Assembly (NCBI GenBank): GCA_028817895.1
Contig: JAPPOQ010000012.1
Coordinates: 1 to 64,000, forward strand
Reading direction: 5' to 3'
DNA: 64,000 nt
From: Ahrensia sp.
Lineage (GTDB): Bacteria; Pseudomonadota; Alphaproteobacteria; Rhizobiales; Rhizobiaceae
A program made the position numbers and the translations under genes. Shown here piece after piece: positions 15,918 to 23,520 of the stretch. A model generated the notes under the pieces. That model was given only the letters and a program-made list of their open reading frames with translations. It was not told where the DNA came from and did not search any database. Each line of letters begins with the position of its first letter. The stretch's first letter is position 1.

Positions 15918-16592
15918 GCTTGCGTCCCTCGATTCGAAGTACCAGAGGCGCTGACCCGAAATCATCTTGCGCCAGTTGCGGCTGCTGTCGACCAGGCCGA
16001 GCGGTTTAAGAATGGCGTCAACCTCGGCGACCTCTTCAGCCGCAGGTTCCACCACATTCACATCAACACCAAGACTGTCTACGTCTCCCGCGACCCAAAC
16101 CTCGCCTTCCCAAAGAGCATCAGCACAGCTTTCGCCCGCTCCGCCAAGAGCGATGATGCGGCCGGCATGCGCCATGAATCCGGACTGATAGCCGATCTTG
16201 CCTTCGACCACGATATTGCCGCCCTTCATGGCCACGCCGCAACGCGGACCCGCATCGCCCTTCACATGGATGGTGCCGCCAATCATGGCTGCGCCGCAGG
16301 ACATGCCGGCCCGTTCCCCCACCGTGATCAGACCCTTCGACATGCCCTCGCCAAGCGCCCAGCCGCAATTGCGTTCGATTTCGATGGTCGCGCCAGTGTT
16401 CAACCCGCCGCAATAATAGCCAACCGATCCTTCAAAGGAGATCTGTGCACCATCCGGCAGACCAATGCCAAGATTGTGCCGCGACAGCGTATTGACCACG
16501 CGGATCGGCTTGCCCGCATTGGCCGCCTCCATGATCTCGATATTAACTTCCTTGATGTAGCGCTGGCCGACATCCACGACGACTTCGCTCAT
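15900..16592 (-). CDS. glutamate synthase-like GXGXG domain protein (GlxC/MgsB-like)
   Basis: A 230-residue protein equivalent to the C-terminal right-handed beta-helix (GXGXG) domain of glutamate synthase. The repeat is plain: GSVGYYCGGLNTGATI, GERAGMSCGAAMIGG, GDAGPRCGVAMKGG, GKIGYQSGFMAHAGR. This domain couples the amidotransferase and synthase centres. The ATG at 16592 overlaps the amidotransferase stop (ATGA). An earlier in-frame ATG would lie inside that gene and was rejected. It is the middle gene of the trio. Confidence 0.9.
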   Translation of the reverse strand: MSEVVVDVGQRYIKEVNIEIMEAANAGKPIRVVNTLSRHNLGIGLPDGAQISFEGSVGYYCGGLNTGATIEIERNCGWALGEGMSKGLITVGERAGMSCGAAMIGGTIHVKGDAGPRCGVAMKGGNIVVEGKIGYQSGFMAHAGRIIALGGAGESCADALWEGEVWVAGDVDSLGVDVNVVEPAAEEVAEVDAILKPLGLVDSSRNWRKMISGQRLWYFESRDASAWLMI

Positions 16593-17533
16593 GCCGCAAG
16601 CCTCCGATTGCCGACACCCCAAAGGCCGATCAACGACGGCCCGTCATGGTTGATGACGTCAGCTTCTTCGGTGACCACACGACGCACCGCCTGTTCTTCC
16701 GTCGCCATGGCGATATCGCCGCCGCGCTCAATCACCACCAGCGGTTTCATTGCAAAACGGTCCTTGGCAAATCCAATGCCGTCTGCATTGGCGATCATAT
16801 AGGTGAACACGCCGTCAATCGACGTGATGGACTTGCGCAGGGCCTGTTCCAGACCCAGACCTGCTTTCATCTGGTCTGACACCCAAACCGCGATAAGTTC
16901 GGAATCATTGCCCGTTAGGAAGCGATAGCCCTGCCGTTCCAGCTTCTCGCGCCAGGTGAAGTAATCCGTAATCTGGCCATTATGGACGATGGCCACATCA
17001 GAGAACGGGCGGGCCCAGAAGGGATGCGACGCGTTGGGAAGGACAGAACTCTCCGTGGCCAGTCGGGCATGGCCGAGACCATGCGTACCGACCATATCGC
17101 GCACATGATGCTTGTCCGCGACTGCGGCGGCGCTGCCAGTATCCTTGATAATTTCAAGGCTGCGTCCGCAGCTTTGGACCTCAATCCGGTCGGAAAGCGT
17201 GTCTGCATCCTGCACCCAACCGGCAAGATCATCCGGGTCTTCGATCTCCATGCGGAAGCAATAATGGCGCTCCTCATTGCGGATGATCGTCGGGTCCGAC
17301 ATCAAACCGGACCCGTTATCATGCAGCAGATTCTCAAAATCGCGCATATCTTGATCGAGTTGCGACTTGTCAAAGCCCATTCCGCGAAGCACATAGCCAT
17401 AGTCGCGCTGCGGCCCGTAAATCGCAAAGCCCGTTGAATCGGCACCGCGATGTTCCTGCGCATCCATCAGTTCAACAAGATCGTTGCCGATCACACCCGG
17501 TGCGCTGAGAATACGCCCTGCAATTCCGCACAT
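16589..17533 (-). CDS. class II glutamine amidotransferase (GlxB/MgsA-like)
   Basis: A 314-residue Ntn-type amidotransferase. The start was fixed at the ATG at 17533 because the next residue is the catalytic cysteine (MCGIAGRIL), as this family requires, and a perfect AGGAGGTCC lies just upstream. Supporting motifs are EHRGADSTGFA, GLGHARLATES, VAIVHNGQITDY and GNDSELIAVW. It should release ammonia from glutamine, or act as the first subunit of an N-alkylglutamate synthase. It is the first gene of the trio. Two copies of the regulon operator lie between it and the divergent GntR gene. Confidence 0.92.
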   Translation of the reverse strand: MCGIAGRILSAPGVIGNDLVELMDAQEHRGADSTGFAIYGPQRDYGYVLRGMGFDKSQLDQDMRDFENLLHDNGSGLMSDPTIIRNEERHYCFRMEIEDPDDLAGWVQDADTLSDRIEVQSCGRSLEIIKDTGSAAAVADKHHVRDMVGTHGLGHARLATESSVLPNASHPFWARPFSDVAIVHNGQITDYFTWREKLERQGYRFLTGNDSELIAVWVSDQMKAGLGLEQALRKSITSIDGVFTYMIANADGIGFAKDRFAMKPLVVIERGGDIAMATEEQAVRRVVTEEADVINHDGPSLIGLWGVGNRRLAA

Positions 17534-17566
17534 AGCTGGACCTCCTAACCCAATCTGCATTGCATA

Positions 17567-17583
17567 CTGTATACGGTATACAA
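17567..17583. promoter_or_regulatory. putative GntR operator, site C1 (trio promoter)
   Basis: CTGTATACGGTATACAA fits the 17-base consensus YTGTATACNGTATMCAA at every fixed position. It lies 34 bases upstream of the class II amidotransferase ATG. Sites A, B and C2 share the pattern. Regulator identity is inferred from the adjacent GntR gene. Confidence 0.75.
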
Positions 17584-17625
17584 AGCCCGGCACAAGGGAG
17601 TTTTCACGATCGCTTGCGACTGTAT

Positions 17626-17652
17626 CTGTGTATCCTGTATACAAATACACAG
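17626..17652. promoter_or_regulatory. putative GntR operator, site C2 (regulator promoter)
   Basis: The core GTGTATCCTGTATACAA at 17628-17644 matches the regulon consensus with mismatches confined to the left half. It is nested in a wider palindrome with CTGTGTAT and ATACACAG arms at 17626-17633 and 17645-17652. It ends 30 bases before the regulator ATG, which suggests autoregulation. Confidence 0.7.
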
Positions 17653-17681
17653 ATGAATGAGAGCGATACGCCCTGTCCGAC

Positions 17682-18356
17682 ATGAAGTTTCGCAGCATCC
17701 AGCCGCAACGCAAGAGGCTCGCAGACGAAGTCTATGAGCAGCTCAAGCTTGCCATCATGCGACGCGAGATCGGCGCCGGTGACGTTCTGGTGCAGGAAAA
17801 ATTGGCGGCGGACATGCAAATCAGCCGCACGCCGGTTCGTGAAGCCCTTATGCGGCTTGAGCAGGAAGGTGTGCTGGAGGTTTCAAATCGCGGCAGCTTT
17901 CGTCTCTACCGCATGGATGATCTGGAAATCAGGGAGCTTTACCAATCCCGCGCCGCTATTGAAGGGCAGTGCGCTCGCATTCTCGCCGTCAATCACACGG
18001 CTGATGATATGGCCGAACTTCGCGATCTGGTGAGGCGCAAGGAAGACATAGCAACGCCGACGGTTGAAGCCTATTTCGAGGCCAATCGTGACATTCACCG
18101 CGCCTTTGTGGAGCGCGCCGGAAATCGGTATCTGCTGGAAATGTTCGACATGATCTGGGGCAAGGCGATGGCGTTTCGTATCTTCGCCGCTATCGAAGCG
18201 TTGGATCTCGAAAAATCCCTTGGCGCTCACATGCCGCTTATCGATGTCATCGAAAGCGGCGATCGCACGGAGGCGCTGGAAGTCTTCACCGCCCACATTC
18301 AGGATGGGTTCGACTTGCAGATGGAGGCGCTGGCCAATCTGGAGACTGAACGCTGA
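17682..18356 (+). CDS. GntR-family transcriptional regulator, FadR/FCD subfamily
   Basis: A 224-residue one-component regulator. The N-terminal winged helix contains RLADEVYEQLKLAIMRREIGAG and the recognition region ISRTPVREALMRLEQEGVLE. From about residue 80 an FCD ligand domain follows, with FEANRDIHRAFVERAGNRYL and a late HMPLIDVIESGD; the histidines fit the usual metal/ligand pocket. It is divergent from the amidotransferase/glutamate-synthase trio. The 17-bp palindromes on both sides, and at two more promoters, make it the likely regulator of the whole amine/BMC regulon. The inducer could be the imported compound or a glutamyl derivative. Confidence 0.92.
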   Translation: MKFRSIQPQRKRLADEVYEQLKLAIMRREIGAGDVLVQEKLAADMQISRTPVREALMRLEQEGVLEVSNRGSFRLYRMDDLEIRELYQSRAAIEGQCARILAVNHTADDMAELRDLVRRKEDIATPTVEAYFEANRDIHRAFVERAGNRYLLEMFDMIWGKAMAFRIFAAIEALDLEKSLGAHMPLIDVIESGDRTEALEVFTAHIQDGFDLQMEALANLETER

Positions 18357-18358
18357 GC

Positions 18359-19294
18359 GTGGCGGAACCGATTGCAGGCGCTCGTGACGCCGCTGGTCCC
18401 ACGGCAGACACGCTGACCGTCATTATTCCTTCCTACAACATGCAGGACATGACGCAGCGTGCTGTGTCGAGCGTTCGCGCCAACAGCGAGACTGTTCGCA
18501 TCATCATCATCGATGATGCCTCACAGCCGCCGCTAAAGTTACCGCGCGATATGACCGAACACCCTCGAACCTGCGTAATCCGACATGAGGAAAATCGTGG
18601 CGCCTCGGCTGCACGCAACACCGGTGTGGTTCACGCCGAAACGGCATGGCTGTCCTTTCTGGATGCAGACGACGTTTGGCTGCCCGACACTCTGACTGCT
18701 CGCCTTCACTATGTTGACGCCTGCATCGCAGAGCATCGACTCAACGCAGGAACGCTCGCGACCAGCCTGTTTTCCTGCGGATGGTTGGAGCGAGATCGAA
18801 ACGGCGAGTTGCGAGCACGCATTCCTGGTGCGGCATCCACTCTTGATGCCTTTGCCAGCGGGTGCTGGTACTGCCCGGGATCCACGCTGATCGCTCATTC
18901 AAGCGTGTATCGTGATGACGCAATGCGGTTTGATGAGAACCTGCCACGGCTGGAGGATTTCGAATGGGGACTGCGCTTCGGCAAGCGCGGCGGACGGTTG
19001 TTTGTTGCGGACAAGGCGACCGTTCGGATCGATCCGGCCAACCGCACCAGCCTTGCACGCATCGATGAAGCAGCCGAGGCAATTCGTGCTCACCATGGGG
19101 AGCTCGAAATAGCCCAACCCCAAGCCTGGCGCCGAATGAACGCCTATCTGCAATTGGAACGTGTGGCCGCTGCCTGGCGTGATGGGCAATATTCATCCGC
19201 TCTCGCCGCTATCATGCTGTCCTATCTTTGGAAGCCGCGTATCAGGCGTCACTTCAGCCCCGGTTGGACGTTCCGTTCGCCGTCAGCGAGTTGA
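18359..19294 (+). CDS. glycosyltransferase family 2 protein
   Basis: A 311-residue GT-A fold glycosyltransferase. It contains LTVIIPSYNMQDMTQRAVSS, IIIIDDAS, RGASAARNTGV and the nucleotide-sugar/metal motif LDADDVW. A second conserved region, PRLEDFEWGLRFGKRGG, is the usual acceptor-side acidic motif. Translation probably begins at a GTG two bases after the regulator's stop, so the two may be co-transcribed, which is an odd pairing. No membrane segment is evident. Acceptor and product are unknown. Confidence 0.82.
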   Translation: MAEPIAGARDAAGPTADTLTVIIPSYNMQDMTQRAVSSVRANSETVRIIIIDDASQPPLKLPRDMTEHPRTCVIRHEENRGASAARNTGVVHAETAWLSFLDADDVWLPDTLTARLHYVDACIAEHRLNAGTLATSLFSCGWLERDRNGELRARIPGAASTLDAFASGCWYCPGSTLIAHSSVYRDDAMRFDENLPRLEDFEWGLRFGKRGGRLFVADKATVRIDPANRTSLARIDEAAEAIRAHHGELEIAQPQAWRRMNAYLQLERVAAAWRDGQYSSALAAIMLSYLWKPRIRRHFSPGWTFRSPSAS

Positions 19295-19430
19295 GCTCAC
19301 CTGCCGCTACCCGCCCGCCGCCGACGAGCCGATCACGCTCAGGCATAACTGGCAACTTCAACGGGTGTGCAGTGCCTGCCATCATGCCATAGTGGTGCAA
19401 ACACAAACATTGCGAAGCGTCAGGGATTGT

Positions 19431-19452
19431 CTTACCTGTACGTAAACGTAAG
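19431..19452. promoter_or_regulatory. ACGT-type palindrome upstream of the P450 gene
   Basis: CTTACCTGTACGTAAACGTAAG is an imperfect 22-base palindrome ending 17 bases before the ATG. Its TACGTAAACGT core recurs before the phasin (23424), and a related TTGACG/CGTCAA palindrome precedes fadD (27913). Such sites resemble those of LiuR-type MerR or TetR fatty-acid regulators (recalled, not searched). Confidence 0.5.
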
Positions 19453-19469
19453 AATTTGGAGGCAACGTC

Positions 19470-22400
19470 ATGGCTGACACCGTGAAGCTGGAGCGCATTC
19501 CCGAACCCGACAAGATGCCCTTCATCGGCAATGTGCTGTCGGTGGACAAAGATGCGCCACTGCAAAGCCTGATGGACATCACGCGCGAGCTTGGCGGCAT
19601 CTATCGGCTGGAAATGATGGGAACACCCATCATCATGGTGTCAGACGCTGAACTCGTTGCTGAACTCTCCGACGAAAGCCGGTTCGACAAGGCGGTGCGC
19701 GGGGCGCTGCGCCGGGTGCGGGCCATTGGCGGTGATGGCCTCTTTACCGGCAACACCAGCGATCCCAACTGGTCGAAGGCGCACAATATCCTGATGCCGA
19801 CATTCAGCCGCCAGGCCATGATCAACTACATGCCGCAAATGATCGATGTGGCGACGCAGCTCTGCACCAAATGGGAGCGGCTAAACGCTGATGATGAGAT
19901 CGATGTCGTCCATGACATGACTGCTGTCGCGCTCGACACGATCGGCATTTGCGGCTTCGATTATCGCTTCAATTCTTTCTATCGGCGTGACTACCATCCG
20001 TTCATCGATGCACTCACCCGCACGCTTGAAACCTGCATGATGCAGCGCGGCCTGCCGTTTGAAGACACCATTTTGCGCAAGCGCCTCAATCAGATGGAGA
20101 ACGATGTCGGCTTTATGAACAAGCTGGTGGACGATCTCATTCGCGACCGTCGCATAGGCGGGGGCGAAACGGCGCAAAATGATCTGATGAATTACATGAT
20201 GTCGGGCGTCGATAAGCGGACGGGCGAGAGCCTGTCGGACGAAAACATCCGCTATCAGATCAACACGTTCCTCATCGCCGGCCATGAAACGACATCGGGA
20301 TTGATGTCCTTCACGCTGTACTTCCTACTCAACCATCCCGATGTGCTGGAGAAGGCCTATGCAGAGGTCGACCGGGTGCTGGGCCGGGACATTTCGCTTG
20401 AGCCGACACTGAAGCAGGTGAACCAACTCAACTATATTCAGCAGATCCTATCTGAGTCCTTGCGCCTGTGGCCGACAGCGCCAGCGCTCGGTCTCGCTCC
20501 TTATGAGGACGAGATCATTGGCGGCAAGTACAAGATCAAGAAGGGCACATTCGTCAATGTACTGCTGTTGATGCTGCATCGCGACCCGAAGGTTTGGGGA
20601 CCTGATCCGGAAGCCTTCAACCCAGAGAACTTCTCCAAGGAAGCGATCGCGAAACGGCCGATCCATGCCTACAAACCCTTCGGCAACGGCAAGCGTGCTT
20701 GCATCGGGCGGCAGTTTGCTATGCAGGAAGCGACGATGATGATCGGCATGATCCTGCAACGCTTCGAGCTCTTCGATCACAAGAACTACAAGCTGAAAAT
20801 TCGCGAATCGCTGTCGATCAAGCCGGACGGCTTCACCATGAAGGTCAAGCTGCGCAAGGATGTGATCCGCGGTGGGTCGCGCGCCGTTACCCGACCGGTG
20901 GATGCCGAAACGGCGGGCCTCGCCGCTGCCGCCAAACGGCCAAGCCACGGTACCAAAGCCCTGGTGCTTTACGGCTCCAATCTTGGCACAACGGAAGAAC
21001 TAGCGCGGACCATCGCCCGCTCCGCCGATCTGAACGGGTTTGAGACCGAACTCGGCTCATTGGATGACTATGTCGACAAGCTGCCTCGCGACAGCGTCGT
21101 CATCATCGCCTCTGCCTCTTACAACGGCACCCCGCCTGACAATGCCGGACAGTTTGTAGAATGGTTGCAAACCGCGGAAAGCGGCACGCTCGATGGCCTA
21201 CGCTACACCGTGCTTGGCTGCGGGCACAGCGACTGGGCCGCAACCTATATGGCGACCCCGCGACACATCGACGAGCACATGGAGCGACTGGGCGCAGTTC
21301 GCCTGCACGATCGCGCCGAAGCCGACGCAAAGGACGATCTCGATGGGCAGTTTGAAACCTGGTTCGAACCGCTCTGGCCGAAAGTCGGTGAAGCCTTTGG
21401 GCTTGATGTCGACTTTTCCGCTCAAGCAGAAGCGCCGCCGCTCTATTCTATGGAGATTCTGGAAGAGAGTTCAGAAAACCCGCTTGTCGCTCAAGTCGGC
21501 GCCGTCCCTGTTACAATCACGCAAAACCGGGAATTACAGAACAGCTCTTCCGGTCGTTCGACGCGCCACATTGAGATCGCTCTGGCCGAAGGCATGCGAT
21601 ACGCGCCAGGCGACCACCTATCCGTGGTGCCAAGGAACGCACCGCATCTCATCAAGCGAGTGGAGGCGCGCTTTGGCCTTCCGGCTGATCGATATGTACG
21701 CTTGTCGGCCACCTCGGCAGAACACTCATCCCTGCCCACCGACAGGCCCATAGCGCTGTCGCAATTGCTTGGTGAGTTGATCGAACTGCAAAGCCCTGCC
21801 GGCCGTCGCGATGTCGAGCAATTGGTCAAACACACTGATTGCCCGCATTCAAAACCGCAGCTGGAAGCGCTGGCGGGTGATGATTTCAAACAGGAAGTGT
21901 TCGCCAAGAAGCTCTCGGTGCTTGACCTGCTGGAACGGTTTCCGGCCTGCGAATTGCCCTTCGCCGTGTTCTTGCAGCTCTGCCCCAATATGGTGCCGCG
22001 CTACTATTCGATCTCCTCTTCTCCCAAACAGGACGAGGGCAAATGCTCGATCACAGTTGCGGTTGTTCGCGACAAGGCACGCGGCAGCGATGCGACCTAT
22101 GAAGGCGTCTGCTCCACCTATCTGGAACGCCAGGAAGAGGGAACGCGCATTCATGCCGCCATGCGTCAGCCCAGCGCTGGCTTTACCCTGCCGCAGGATA
22201 CCAAACAGCCGATCATCATGGTCGGACCGGGCACCGGAATCGCCCCGTTTCGAGGCTTCCTACAGGAACGGGCTGCGCTGAAGACGAAAGGTGAGGAGCT
22301 TGGACCAGCCATGCTGTTTTTCGGTTGTCGCCACCCGGAGCAGGATTTCATCTATGAAGATGAATTGAAGGCTTTCGAAGCCGATGGTGTGGCCGATTTG

Positions 22401-22667
22401 CATGTCGCCTTCTCGCGTAAGGAAAAGAAGCGCGTCTACGTTCAAGACGTGCTGCGGGACCAGCGCGACGCAGTCTGGGCACTGATTAAAAAGGGCGCCA
22501 AGATTTTTGTTTGCGGCGATGGCGGTCATATGGAACCGGATGTTCGCAGGGCCCTTGCGCTGATGTATCGCGAGGAAACCGATTGCAGCGAGGACGAGGC
22601 TGAGGCCTGGCTCGCCAAGCTAATGAGCGATGGCCGTTACGTGCTGGATGTGTGGGTGTCGGATTAG
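19470..22667 (+). CDS. self-sufficient cytochrome P450-reductase fusion (CYP102/BM3-like)
   Basis: A 1065-residue fusion predicted to hydroxylate fatty acids near the omega end using NADPH. Residues 1-460 are the P450: the substrate-channel phrase GGDGLFTGNTSDPNW keeps the phenylalanine equivalent to BM3 F87; then AGHETTSG (oxygen activation), ESLRLWP (ExxR), and FGNGKRACIG with heme cysteine 411. Next come a flavodoxin domain starting LVLYGSNLGTTEELA, an FAD domain with PRYYSISSSP, and an NADPH domain with GPGTGIAPFRGF and a C-terminal VLDVWVSD. BM3 itself is 1049 residues. The ATG has GGAGG seven bases upstream. Neighbouring phasin, PHA and acyl-CoA-ligase genes support a fatty-acid role. 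Confidence 0.96.
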   Translation: MADTVKLERIPEPDKMPFIGNVLSVDKDAPLQSLMDITRELGGIYRLEMMGTPIIMVSDAELVAELSDESRFDKAVRGALRRVRAIGGDGLFTGNTSDPNWSKAHNILMPTFSRQAMINYMPQMIDVATQLCTKWERLNADDEIDVVHDMTAVALDTIGICGFDYRFNSFYRRDYHPFIDALTRTLETCMMQRGLPFEDTILRKRLNQMENDVGFMNKLVDDLIRDRRIGGGETAQNDLMNYMMSGVDKRTGESLSDENIRYQINTFLIAGHETTSGLMSFTLYFLLNHPDVLEKAYAEVDRVLGRDISLEPTLKQVNQLNYIQQILSESLRLWPTAPALGLAPYEDEIIGGKYKIKKGTFVNVLLLMLHRDPKVWGPDPEAFNPENFSKEAIAKRPIHAYKPFGNGKRACIGRQFAMQEATMMIGMILQRFELFDHKNYKLKIRESLSIKPDGFTMKVKLRKDVIRGGSRAVTRPVDAETAGLAAAAKRPSHGTKALVLYGSNLGTTEELARTIARSADLNGFETELGSLDDYVDKLPRDSVVIIASASYNGTPPDNAGQFVEWLQTAESGTLDGLRYTVLGCGHSDWAATYMATPRHIDEHMERLGAVRLHDRAEADAKDDLDGQFETWFEPLWPKVGEAFGLDVDFSAQAEAPPLYSMEILEESSENPLVAQVGAVPVTITQNRELQNSSSGRSTRHIEIALAEGMRYAPGDHLSVVPRNAPHLIKRVEARFGLPADRYVRLSATSAEHSSLPTDRPIALSQLLGELIELQSPAGRRDVEQLVKHTDCPHSKPQLEALAGDDFKQEVFAKKLSVLDLLERFPACELPFAVFLQLCPNMVPRYYSISSSPKQDEGKCSITVAVVRDKARGSDATYEGVCSTYLERQEEGTRIHAAMRQPSAGFTLPQDTKQPIIMVGPGTGIAPFRGFLQERAALKTKGEELGPAMLFFGCRHPEQDFIYEDELKAFEADGVADLHVAFSRKEKKRVYVQDVLRDQRDAVWALIKKGAKIFVCGDGGHMEPDVRRALALMYREETDCSEDEAEAWLAKLMSDGRYVLDVWVSD

Positions 22668-22695
22668 GCGTCCCGCAATACTGACTTCACAACAG

Positions 22696-22725
22696 AAAAG
22701 CCCGTCTCCGAAGAGACGGGCTTTT
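22696..22725. terminator. bidirectional intrinsic terminator
   Basis: AAAAGCCCGTCTC, loop CGAA, GAGACGGGCTTTT: a perfect 13-bp stem whose ends supply A/T tracts on both strands. It lies 28 bases after the P450 stop and serves both that gene and the convergent phasin gene. Confidence 0.9.
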
Positions 22726-22841
22726 CATGGCCCCTTGTGGACCATTCCCCGAGGAGGGGGAACCGGGTCGGCTTTCGAGCCAGGCGTCGCTTGAGTGACA
22801 AGCCGTATGCGACGTTCCCCGAGCCAGAAGCTGTCGCCTAT

Positions 22842-23318
22842 TTACGCAGCTTTGCCGTAAGGCCAAACTTTTGCAACATTTTCGCGAACAGCAGCTGCGC
22901 CGTCCATCATGACATCGCGCGTGGTGTTGGCAGCAACGCGGATATTTTCGATATTCGCGGTGGTGTTTTCCCGGACGTAATCCGACTGGATTTTGACGGC
23001 TTCCGTCAAGGACTGTGCATTGGCGAGCTTCTCAACGGTGGTCAAAGCGCGGTTGACGTTTTCATGCGTTGCAGTCGCGATGCCGCCGAGAACAGTAACA
23101 TAGCCGCCGACCATGCGGTTCATGGCGCTTTCCAGATTGGAGTTGAACTGTGTGGCACCGTCATAGGCGCTGTCGGAGCGTTCTTTTGCGGTCGCGGCGC
23201 TGCGGCGCATGATTTCGCGAGCCGATTCTGCCACTTTCGTGGTCATCTTGCTGGCTTCTGCCGCAATGATGGTTTCGTCTCTCACGGTTTCCGCTTTCGT
23301 GGTGGTCTTCTTGGTCAT
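22842..23318 (-). CDS. phasin (PHA granule-associated protein)
   Basis: A 158-residue, almost entirely helical, alanine-rich protein with no signal peptide. It has the phasin-family pattern with segments such as SNLESAMNRMVGGYVTVLGG, TATHENVNRALTTVEKLANA and SLTEAVKIQSDYVREN. Phasins coat polyhydroxyalkanoate granules and control their size. The promoter side carries a PhaR-like palindrome at 23393 and an ACGT motif at 23424. phaC and phaZ are 6-8 kb away on the other strand. Confidence 0.85.
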   Translation of the reverse strand: MTKKTTTKAETVRDETIIAAEASKMTTKVAESAREIMRRSAATAKERSDSAYDGATQFNSNLESAMNRMVGGYVTVLGGIATATHENVNRALTTVEKLANAQSLTEAVKIQSDYVRENTTANIENIRVAANTTRDVMMDGAAAVRENVAKVWPYGKAA

Positions 23319-23392
23319 GTCAGGTCCATTCTTGTGTTAAGCTATGGTTTCGGTCTCGCCCGATGCGGCCCGAGACACAGCCTATATAGATC

Positions 23393-23419
23393 AAATTTTG
23401 TGCAGTGCAACAAAAATTT
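23393..23419. promoter_or_regulatory. PhaR-like palindrome upstream of phasin
   Basis: AAATTTTG-TGCAGTGCA-ACAAAAATTT is a near-perfect palindrome around TGC-AGT-GCA, 75 bases upstream of the phasin ATG. PhaR repressors of alphaproteobacteria recognise TGC-N3-GCA type sites at phasin promoters (established for Paracoccus and relatives). No phaR gene is in the window, so binding is inferred. Confidence 0.55.
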
Positions 23420-23423
23420 CCTG

Positions 23424-23438
23424 TTACGTAAACGTCAA
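23424..23438. promoter_or_regulatory. ACGT motif in phasin/DUF445 intergenic region
   Basis: TTACGTAAACGTCAA shares the TACGTAAACGT core with the site before the P450 gene at 19431. It lies between the divergent phasin and DUF445 genes. It is a candidate site for a shared fatty-acid-responsive regulator. Confidence 0.45.
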
Positions 23439-23520
23439 AATAATGATCTTCTTTTTATTTTTTGAATTCAATATATTAGAGGAATTTCTGGTGCAACACT
23501 TTTTGTGAATTGAGGGGCAC

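Noticed and set aside
15783-16802. 339-codon plus-strand frame across the trio
   Set aside because: Antisense to the GXGXG and amidotransferase genes; histidine/alanine-rich shadow translation.
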